From: Dreissena polymorpha
Taxonomy: Eukaryota > Mollusca > Bivalvia > Myida > Dreissenidae
Direction: 5' to 3'
Assembly: GCF_020536995.1 (NCBI RefSeq)
Contig: NC_068360.1
Location: 13,053,304-13,117,303, forward strand
DNA length: 64,000 nucleotides
Made by a program: the position numbers and the translations under genes. This document shows, one piece after another, positions 24,631-36,600 of this stretch; position 1 is the stretch's first letter; each line of letters starts with the position of its first letter. The notes under the pieces are model-generated. The model saw only the letters and a program-made list of their open reading frames with translations, was not told where the DNA came from and did no database searches.

Positions 24631-27600
24631 ATGTCTGATTTAGATGATGCATACGGGCCAGCATTGCCACCAGGTCTGTGCTTTGTGAATCTAAGTTTCA
24701 CCGAAAAATGTCAATAATTGGTGCTACCTAATTAACGGACAAATGATTATTTGATAACCATGTAATGACTAAATGTAGATACAAATTTTGACATTATTGA
24801 CCTGTGTACAAAACATTACAATTGTTTCAATACAAAAAATGCATCCAAACAATTAAATCTAATTTTTTGCTGGATGAAGCGTTTTACATCTGTTAAGCTT
24901 TTAGATATAATATTTTATAATTGTGTGCTTATTTAACCTCTAGAATTCAAAGATAGTTTGGTGGCGAGGCGTAGTTGATATATGGACCATATTATGGTGT
25001 TCTCGGATGTCTTGGTATTGATTTAACATAGGTTATCAAAAAAATGTTATGTGTCATATCAATTTATATTTTTAGGATTATCAATGTATAATGATGTAGA
25101 AATGAGGGACAGCATACTTGTTTTGCAATTGAAATATTTCATACATATAGGTATCTCACAGACTTTTCTTTCGCAAACTTTTGTTGCCTACTTTAAATTC
25201 AGTTGTCACAAAAAAACTAGCAATTTTAAAGCTATTCATAAATCACATTTGTAACTGCATACACGTTGTTTGTAGCTGTATATTAAAGATTTGAATTCAA
25301 ACACAGATGTCATATATTCCATATTTTTTTATTTATGCATTCTAATCACACATGGAACAAAGAAAGATATATCAGTTATCATATGAGCGTATTCACATGT
25401 CAGTCATTGTATTTCTAGGCTTAGCTGCTAGAAAAAGCATGAAAGTAATGTTAATATATTCAGAAGATGTAAACAAACGTTTATGGGAATGTATGGGGCT
25501 ACAAAACACTTCACATAATTTACTTGAACGTAAAAGAATAGTAACACATTATCATAATACTAAATAACTGTCATCAACTGTACGTACATGTGCTTGCAAA
25601 GTGATCATGTATTTTGGAAAACTGTGGAATTAATGAATTATGTATTAAGAACCATTCAGTGCCTGTATGAAAAACAAGTATAAAAACTATAATACAGCAT
25701 AGTATGCAGTTTGTTCAATACAATATCGTAAAATTGTATTACCTTTAAAATAATAAAAAATGCTGCTTTTGTACCAGCATATTATGAATGTATTATGAAA
25801 CAACAAGTAACAGCCAAATTATGTATTTCACAATTATTACTGGAAATCATAGTTAATTAAACAAGCTTGTTGCTACTGTACACTGTCATACTATAAATGA
25901 TCACTAAGTGCTTTTACATACTTGTCGCAAATTTTATGCCCCCTGTAGGGTGGCATATAGCAGTTGAACTGTCTATATCTCTGTCTGTTGGTCAGTCGGT
26001 CGGTCCGTCCATCCGTCCGTCCGAAAACTTTAACATTGGCTGTAACTTTTGCAATATTGAAGATAGCAACTTGATATGTGGCATGCATGTGTATCTCATG
26101 GAGCTGCACATTTTGAGTGGTGAAAGGTCAAGGTCATCCTTCAAGGTCAAAGGTAAAAAAAACTAATCCAAGGGAAGTAACAGGCTTTAAAGGGAGATAA
26201 TTTCTATTTATAATTTGGCACGAACAGATCACTTAAAAGGGAAGTAATATTTTGTAAAAGGATATAATCAAAAACAAAAATATTTACCGGTAAGTCAAAG
26301 CGGCGCAGAAGGGGGTATTGCGTTTCTGACAAACACATCCCTTGTTATTAACTAGTTTAACATTTATTTGCAGGCACTGGTTGACATACTGACTAAATTT
26401 GCATGGGAACAATCGTTTTTTGTCCTCAAATCATTAAAGGGGCCTTTTCATGTTCTGGTGAATTGACGAAATTAAAAAAGTTGTTTGAGATTCGCAAATT
26501 TTCGTTATAGTTATGAAATTTGACTTGTGAAGAAACAGTAATACTGAACATTTACCATGCTCTAAAATATCCATTACGTGCATCTTTTGACGATTTGAAA
26601 ACCTGAAAATTATAAAGCGTTGCAATGCGAAACGATGGAATAATTTGGAAAGTTCTGTAAAAATTGTTGTCTTTATATTTTGTGAAACTACGAAGTGTGC
26701 TTATATAAAGTAAACAAGATGTGTTTGTGAAAGACTATGTCCCCCACCATATATTTGACCTTGACCTTTGACCTTGAAGGATTACCTTGACCTTTCACCA
26801 CTCAATATGTGCATCTCCATGAGATACACATGCATGCCAAATATCAAGTTGCTATCTTCAATACTGCAACTTTTGACCTTGACCTATGACCTTGAAGGAT
26901 GACCTTGACATTTCACCACTCAAAATGTGCAGCTCCATGAGATACACATGCATGCCAAATATCAAGTTGGTATCTTCAATATTGCAAAAGTTATGACCAA
27001 GGTTAAAGTTTAGTGACAGACACACAGACAGACAGGCCAAAAACAATATACCCCCGATCTTTCGATCCGGGGGCATAAAAAGACCAATAATGCATGTGTA
27101 CAACACATGTTTGTATGATATCCATGTAGATCTAGGCCTATGTACTAAACCTTTTTAACAGCATCATCTTATGCTATTTAATTTCAATATATTTTGCCAA
27201 AAACAAACTTTTGTTTGGGTTTCGGCATAAAATGTTAGTTGTATGTGTAGTGATTTTTTTCCACATTTCCAAAGAGATTACATTGAAACTTCAAATATGT
27301 AATCGCCATGAATCGTAGTTGTGAAGGACCATTTTCATCCACACACATTCCTCAGTGTTTTTACAAAGCTATTAATACAGGCAAAAGCTGGCGGTGCAGC
27401 GGCGGGCGTTGACCGCTATTTGTCTCACTTTTCTGATATACATGTACATATAGCCATACCCCTACAGTGATATTTTTACAAATTTTCTCATCTGAGTCCT
27501 GGGACTCGATAACTTGCAAATCTTTGAGTCCCTGAATTGAAAGAACGAGTCTAAATATTTAACAATATTATTTTTTTTAGAAATTTCAATGCATTTTTGG

Positions 27601-30600
27601 GACTCACATAATTTGAAACTTTGCATCCCCGGAGGTTTTTGTGAGTCCAGGACGCAGGACTCACAGGTAAAAAAATCACTACCCTAACAGAATCATTTTT
27701 TTCTGCCTGATGATCAATGAACAAAAAATTTTTTTGGTTTTTTTTTTTAGTCGGGATTGTTTCAAAAGAATAGTCATACATTATTTTTTAATCCATGCCA
27801 TTATTTTGAAAATTGACACTGGCCAAACTGAACAAGTCCCGTCACCTAATAATATAAGGCACACAAGCACCAAGTTCAAACCTTTAGGGCAACTGTTGGG
27901 TCTTTAGTCAAATTACAGCACTGATTGTCAGGGCTTTATATCTGAGTAAAGAAATCATGATTTTCAATTAGATTTTGGTTCAATTTGTACATATTTCAAT
28001 GTACATGGTATTGTTTAATGATAAACATAAATAATGCATGCGGAAATAATGGAATTTCTGGTTGAATTATAGTGCATGGCATATTTAGGTTATAGTTTTA
28101 AAATACATTGATAAATTATTTTTAAAAAGTATATTATAGCAGATGTACATGTAATTTTAAGTTTTCCTATTTGGATTTATTTACAAGATTAGTGGTAACA
28201 ATATTAGTGCAACATACAATTTGTGTTGCAGGTTTGGGAACTCCTACTGTCTCTGAGAAAACAGCAATCATTGGTCCAGTTATTCCCTCACAGTTGAAGA
28301 CAGGTCAGCATCACACCTCTGACTCTGACACTAGCTCAAGTGAAAGTGATGCAAAACACAAAGTACAAAAGAAAACCAAAAAGAAAAAACGGAAATGTTC
28401 GTCTGGCAGCAGTTCTGACAATGTCAAAAAGAAGAAGCAAAAACACACAAAAAAGGTTTCTAGTTCTGACTCTGAAACAAGCTCAAGTGGAAGTAACAGT
28501 AGTTATTCATACTGCAGAAATAATAAACAAACTTCAAAGCACAAAACAATATCTTTTGAAATTTCAGAAGGAAGACCATCTATAGGTCCAATACTGCCAG
28601 GTGATTTGAAGGGTGTAACTAACAATAAAGATAGTGCAAGACGTATTGGCCCAGCATGGCCCCAGAGGTTGGGTTCCTCTCAGGTAGCAGGGGGCAGTGA
28701 CAGCGATGATGATATAGGACCAAGTATTGGCCTCCAGGCTCAAGAGGAGGATCTGTCTGCAGTCAGAGAGTTTACAGCTCGGGCCAACAGAATGAAAGAC
28801 AAGCTAGAGGATGAGGTAAATTTAAACATGAACAAGAGCTGTCTCCATCGGAAGACATATGCCCCCAAAATGCTTTTTGAAACCTAAACACAGATTTTGA
28901 AACCTAAACGCGAAAAACGAGTTCAGGTCAAAGCGGTCAAATTTATGTGCGTATGGAAAGGCCTTGTCCATATACACATGCATACCAAATATGAAGGTTA
29001 AATCTGAAGCGACATAAAAGTTATGAGCATGTTTCGAGCGGAAATGCAATGTTTTGATGATTCAAGGGCCGTAACTCAGAAGTGCCTGGGTAAATTGGCT
29101 GATTATTGAACTTAATCTAGATTTTATTGCCTTACACATTTTTATAAAGTTTGGTGAAGATCCGATGACAATTGGTGGAGTAATTGAGCGGAAAAGAGAA
29201 AAAACTCATTTTTTGTATGATTCAAGGGTCGTAACTCAGGAGTGTTTGGGTCAATTTGGCCGGTTATCGAACTTGACCTAGATCTTATGACCTTACACAT
29301 TATCATGAAGTATGGCAAAGATCCTATGACATTTGCTTGAGTTATTGAGCGGAAACGAGAAAAAACGCATTTTTTTCGATGATTCAAGGGTTGTAACTCA
29401 GGAGTGTCTGGGTCAATTTAGCCGATTATTGAACTTGACCTAGATGTTATTGCCTTACACATTGTTATGAAGTTTGGTGAAGATCTGATGACAATTGCTC
29501 GAGTTATTGAGCGGAAACGAGAAAAAAACAAATTTTATGATGAATCAAGGGCCATAACTCAGGAGTGTGTTGGTCAATTTGGCCGATTATGGAACTTGGC
29601 CTAGATGTTATTGCCTTACACATTTTGATGAAGTTTAGTGAAGATCTGATGACAATTGCTCGACTTATTGAGCGGAAACTAATCCGGACGGACTAACTAA
29701 CTAACTGACTGACTGACTGACTGACTGACGGACATTGCGCTTTTAATATTTCCCCAGAACCTATGTTCTGGGGGCATAAATTTTTTTTGCACAAAACCGG
29801 TAAATAAATACCTGCAAATAACTGAAGTGCAAAACAGATAAAAGTGTATGATACAGGACATACATTTTTGTGTTTAATTTTTTTTTTCAATAATTATATA
29901 TTCTTCCATGGCTACATGGCAGGACTTTTGTATGCTTTTTTAAGGGCCAGAGTTAGACCTCCTAATTAAACCATAGGAAAGATGTCGGACCTCGGACATT
30001 TCGGATAAAATTTGCTGAGGTCTGGTATTATTCACAAAAATGTCGTATCTCGTGTCCGACAATAAAAATAAATTAGTTTTTGTTAAAAAATGAAAACAAA
30101 TCTTGGAATAAGAAAAAAGGTCTGGTGTGGTTTATTTTACTTTTATAGATTATTAAACTTTCAAATAAAACAGATTTTACCAACCAATTAAACTTGCTAT
30201 CTTTGCTGACGTAACAAACTCCAAGTGCGATTCTTAAAACCAGTAAAAAAAACTGTCAAATATTTCACATTGTGTAATAATGAAGGCGACACAACAAGTT
30301 TTTGATGTATTGTATAAATAATCACAAAGCATTCTTCACTTTTTATACGCCCGTCTATGACGGGACGTATTATGGTATACCCCGCGTCTGTCCGTCCGTC
30401 CGTCCGTCCGTCCGTCTGTCCGTCCGTCCGTCCGTCTGTTAATGTCGTACGCTACGTCAAATATCCTTTGACAGATTTTCTTCAAATTTTAACACAATCT
30501 TAATATTGATAAACCCTGATCCCCTTTCGTTTTTGACGGAATTCTGAATTGTCGTTCCAGAGTTATGGGACTTTGTTCGTCAAAATTTCGTGATTTCATT

Positions 30601-33600
30601 GAATGTCCTACTGTAGCTCAAATATCCTTCGATGGATTTTTTTCAAATTTCAACACAATCTTAATATTGATAAACCCTGATCCCCTTTCGTTTTTGACGG
30701 AATTCTGATTTGTCGTTCCAGAGTTATGGGACTTTGTTCGTCAAAATTTCGTGATTTCATTGAATGTCCTACCGTAGCCGTCCGTCCGTCCGTCTGTTAA
30801 TGTCGTACGCTACGTCAAATATCCTTTGACAGATTTTCTTCAAATTTTAACACAATCTTAATTTTGATAAACCCTGATCCCCTTTCGTTTTTGACGGAAT
30901 TCTGAATTGTCGTTCCAGAGTTATGGGACTTTGTTCGTCAAAATTTCGTGATTTCATTGAATGTCCTACTGTAGCTCAAATATCCTTCGATGGATTTTTT
31001 TTTTTTTTTTTTAGTATCCCTGAAAAATTGAACAAGGTGAGCTTTTTTCTATTCCGATTGTACACTACCACTTACCCATCTACATTTCTCTTTTATTATT
31101 GGTCAAAATATCTATAACAGGTTTACTTCAACTCCATATCCTCTAAAGAAATGCATACATATACTCAAAAAAAGATATGGTATGAATGTCAAGGAGACGG
31201 CGCTCCATGCTCATGTACTTATAAAATAAACCATGTATTCAAATACAAATAAACTGAAGTAAAAAAATGATTCAAAGGGTTATTTATTACCTTACTACTT
31301 CATTGGCGAACGACGGGCGTATCATGCGCTCATGGCGCAGCTCCTCAGTTATTGAAAGTTTTACAATACGTGTAATAAAACGGTGTATTTTTTTTTTTTG
31401 TATTTAGAATTGTTAAACATTGTGAACCTCATAATGATAACAATAAGCCCTATACAAGGCACACTCTACTTTTTGTTTAAAGATGAACAAGGTCCAATAC
31501 TACTCTGTGAGGTCTGGTATATTTTAAAAGTTATCGGACCTCATGTCTGGTAAGATTTATTTGTTTTTCCTCTGGGTTGCTGCTAATGAGCAATATATTT
31601 CCCTCTTATTAATAAATGTTAATGTATGTAGAAACATGAATAAAGACAAACACATTTTCTTCAACAGTTGTGTATTCTTTTTATACGCTCGTTTTTCAAA
31701 ACGGGACCTATTATAGTTTCACCCTTGGCAGCTGGCGGGCGGGCGGCGTCCACAGCAGTTTTCGCTCTCTATTTTAAATAGTTTTCATCCGATCTTCACC
31801 AAACTTGGTCAGAAGTTGTATCTAGACGATATCTAGATCAAGTTCAAATATTGGTCATGCCGGGTCAAAAACAAGGTCACGGGGTCCTTTAGTGCATTTC
31901 AAGGATTAAGCATGGTTTCCGCTCTCTAACTGAAGAAGTTTTCATCCGATCTTCACCAAATTTGGTCAGAAGTTGTATCTAGACAGTATCTAGGTCAAGT
32001 TCGAATATTGGTCATGCTGGGTCAAAAACTAAGTCACGGGGTAACTAAGTGCATTTCAAGGATTTAGCATGGTGTCCGCTCTCTAATTGAAGTAGTTTTC
32101 ATCCGATTTTCACCAAATTTGGTCAGAAGTTGTATCTAGAAATATCTAGGTCAAGTTTAAATATGGGTTATGCTGGGTCAAAAACTAGGTCAGGGGGTCA
32201 CCAAGTGCTTTTCAAGGATTTAGCATGGTGTCGGCTCTCAAATTGAAGTAGTTTTTATCCAATCTTCACCAAATGTGTTTAGAAGTTGTGTCTAAATAAT
32301 ATCTAGTTCAAGTTTAAATATGGGGCATGCAGGGTCAAAAAATAGGTCACGAGGTCACTTAGTGCATTTCAAGCATTTAGCATGGTGTCCGCTCTCTAAT
32401 TGAAGTAGTTTTTATCCGATCTTCACCAAATTTGGTCAGAAGTTGTGTGTACATGATAATTAGGTCAAGGTCAAATATGGGTCATGCAGGGTCAAAAACT
32501 AGGTCATGAGGACACTTATTGCATTTCATGCATTCTGCATGGTGTCCGCTCTCTAATTGAAGTAGTTTTCCTCTGATCTTCACCAAATTTGGTCAGAAGT
32601 TGTGTCTAGATGATCTCCAAAACCTTCAAACGGGCGTAACCTTGTGACAGTTTGGCACTCTTGTTAAAGTTTATAATACATTTTCACATTAATGGCTCTA
32701 GTAAGGGCATGTACATAACCAAGGACTACTGTATCGTGTAGGTAAAGCCTGTAGATGGCCCTGCCCAGCGTGAGAGCTGGATGACAGAGCTTCCAGAGGG
32801 GCTGGGCGCCAGGTTTGGGCTGGGAGCCAGGCAGTTCAGGAAGGAGGAGGCTGCAGAGATAGACTCCAGCTGGACTGACAAACCTGGGGAACACAAAAAG
32901 GTACATGAGGACACTCTTACAACGTACTAAAAAAACTCAGTTATTGTTAGCTGGACTATTCACAGCAATGCGGGAATAAGTGTCCTTGTAATACTCTAGT
33001 TAATGAAAAATGCCACATCTCTATATCAATGGTTCTACTATATTCAGTAAAAACTTCACACCTGTATTTGGGGTTTTTGTGTGAAGTCTCTTGCCAAGTT
33101 CCATTAATATGACCTTTAATTTATTAGAATTATGTGCCTTTTCATACTGAAATAATGCTGGTTATTATTTACTTGCAACTACTTCATATATTTAAAAAAA
33201 TAGTTTAGTCTGTATCATTTTATTCAGGGTCTTTATAAACATTCACTGACCGAGTTGTGTAATTGTGAACAGATTTTAAGCATTATTATCATTATTATAA
33301 ATCTAGCCTGCCTACATGTACTTGAAACATACTCAAACAGCAATCTGACATCTAACCTGTCTACATGTACTTGTAACATACTCTACAAGCAATCTGACAT
33401 CTAACCTGTCTACATGTACTTGTAACATACTCTACAAGCAATCTGACATCTTGCCTGCCTGTAAGTAACATACTTTACAAGCCATCTAACATCTAGCCTG
33501 CATATTTGTTACATACTCTACAAGCAATCTGACTTCTCGCCTACCTGTAAGTAACATACTTTACAAGCCATCTGATATCTAGCCTGCCTATTTGTAACAT

Positions 33601-36600
33601 ACTCTACATGCTATCTGACATCTAGTCTGCCTTTTTAATGTACTCAACAAGCCATCTGACACCCAGCCTGTCTCTTTTAACATACTCTACAAGCCATCTG
33701 ACACCCAGCCTGTCTCTTTTAACATACTCTACAAGCCATCTGACACCCAGCCTGTCTCTTTTAACATACTCTACAAGCCATCTGACACCCAGCCTGTCTA
33801 AAGGAAATACATGAGGACTTTTTTGATGCTAGAATTTGTAAACGTCTCGTTAACATAAATCCATCGGGAGTGTGTTTCGGATTACAAATTATGATTCTCA
33901 TTTGGGAATTTAACAAAACATTTATATTTGTTTTATATTTACAATGATTTAAATATAAATTTTTGATAAAACCATTTACGCGGCAAAATAAATGTTTTTA
34001 TAATATTATGCATGAAAAGCACGATTACCAGTAGGATTACACCTGGTTGCTATTATCAGTCTCTTAAGTAACTGGCCACGATTTTATCAAGGAGGAGATC
34101 ACTGTCGGGACCAATTCGTGCGGTAGGTATTACAAAGACATAAAACTGCAATAAACCAATTAAATTATCGATTGACAGTGACACGGGAGTTATTCACGCA
34201 TAACTGATTCACAACTGTTCCCATCTTAAGTGCATTGGGGCCATACAACGCGCATTCTGTAAACAACGAATCATGAGAATGATTCTTTTTCATTGACTTG
34301 ATTCTGATGAGGATGATATTGATGATGATAAGAAAGATGAATAGAATATTTTTTTGAATGGAAATGTTGTTTTATAGCTGACTTTAGAAAGGAAGAAATA
34401 AAATTAGTTTAAGTCTATACATTGTTTAGTACATGTACACATATTTACCATTTTGTTTATACAAAAATTGAACAGTTGGCCATGCACTCATCAACTCTAG
34501 ACTCCCTATGACCCAACCCCCTCTTAAAAGGCCACCCCGCTTAAGCAGCCAATTTGGCCGTTTCCCTTGACTGGCTACTAAAAAGGGGTTGGACTGTACT
34601 TGTAACATACTCTACAAGCTATCTGACATCTAGACTGCCTACTTGTAACATACTCTACAAGCCATTTGACATCTAGCCTGCCTACTTGTAACATACTCTA
34701 CAAGCCATCTGACATCTAGCCTGCCTATTTGTAACATACTCTACAAGCCATCTGACATCTAGCCTGCCTACTTGTAACATACTCTACAAGCTATCTGACA
34801 TCTAGACTGCCTATTTGTAACATACTCTACAAGCCATCTGACATCTAGCCTGCCTGCTTGTAACATACTCAACAAGCTATCTGACATCTAGCCTGTCTAC
34901 TTGTTAGGTACTCAACATGCCATCTAACATCTTGCCTGCCTATTTGTAACATACTCTACAAGCCATCTGACATCCAGCCTGCCTACTTGTAACATGCTCT
35001 AAAAGACATCTGGCATCTAGCCTGCCTATTTGTAACATACTCTACAAGACATCTGACATATAGCCTACCTATTTGTAACATACTCCACAATACATCTGAC
35101 ATATAGCCTACCTATTTGTAACATACTCTACAAGCCATTTGACATCTAGCCTGCCTACTTGTATTGTACTCTACAAGCGATCTGACATCTAGCCTGCCTA
35201 CTATCATACTATCAACATTCTCTACAAGCCATCTGACATCTAGCCTGTCTTTTTATGTCCCCCACTATAGTAGTGGGGGACATATTGTTTTTGCCCTGTC
35301 TGTTGGTCTGTCTGTTGGTCTGTTTGCGCCAACTTTAACATTTTGCAATAACTTTTGCTATATTGAAGATAGCAACTTCATATTTGGCATGCATGTGTAT
35401 CTCATGAAGCTGCACATTTTGAGTGGTGAAAGGTCAAGGTCAAGGTCATCCTTCAAGGTCAGAGGTCAAATATATGTGGCCAAAATCGCTCATTTTATGA
35501 ATACTTTTGCAATATTGAAGATAGCAACTTGATATTTGGCATGCATGTGTATCTCATGGAGCTGCACATTTTGAGTGGTGAAAGGTCAAGGTCTAGGTCA
35601 TCCTTCAAGGTCAGAGGTCAAATATACGTGGCCCAAATCGCTTATTGTATAAATACTTTTGCAATATTGAAGATAGCAACTTGATATTTGGCATGCATGT
35701 GCATCTCATAGAGCTGCACATTTTGAGTGGTGAAAGGTCAAGGTCAAGGTCATCCTTCAAGGTCAGAGGTCAAATATATGTGGCCCAAATCGCTTATTTT
35801 TTGAATACTTTTGCAATATTGAAGATAGCAACTTAATATTTGGCATGCATGTGTATCTCATGGAGCTGCACATTTTGAGTGGTGAAAAGTCAAGGTCAAG
35901 GTTATCCTTCACAAGGTCAAGGTCATCCTACAAGGTCAAACATCATATAGGGGGACATTGTGTTTCACAAACACATCTTGTTGTAACATACTCTACAAGC
36001 CATCTGACATCTAGCATCCATGTTTGTTACATACCCAACAAGCCATCTGACATCTAGCCTGCCCACTTGTAACATACTCTACAAGCTATCTGACATACAC
36101 TACACTCTACAAGCCATCTGACATCTAGCATCCATATTTGTAACATACTCTACAAGCTATCTGACATCTAGCCTGCATATTTGTAATGAACTCTACAAGC
36201 CTTTTGACATCTAGCCTGCCTTTTTGTAACATTTTCTACAAGCCATCTGACATCAAGCCTGCCTACTTTTAATGTACTCTACAAGCCATCTGACACCCAG
36301 CCTGTCTACTTGTAACATACTCTACAAGCTATCTAACCTTCCTACTTTTAACATACTCTACAAGCTATCTGACATCTAGCCTGCATATTTGTAATGAACT
36401 CTACAAGCCATTTAATATCTAGCCTTCCTATTGGTAACATACTCTACAAGCCATCTGACATCCATCCTGCCTATTTGTAACATACTCAACAAGACATCTG
36501 CAACATAGCCTACCTATTTGTAACATACTATACAAGCCATATGATATCAAGCCTGCCTACTTGTAACATACTCTACAAGTTATCTGACATTAAGCCTGCC

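Noticed and set aside
28340-28585. 81-codon ORF overlapping GPALPP1 exon 2
   Set aside because: Frame-shifted shadow of the Lys/Ser-rich coding region of GPALPP1.
32664-32914. Minus-strand ORFs of 80 and 62 codons
   Set aside because: Antisense shadow of GPALPP1 exon 3 (RESWMTELPEGL on the plus strand).
35164-36057. ORFs reading GMHVYLMELHILSGERSRSRSSF
   Set aside because: Encoded by the core units of pearl-like elements and seen in several copies in both orientations; repeat-borne, not genes.
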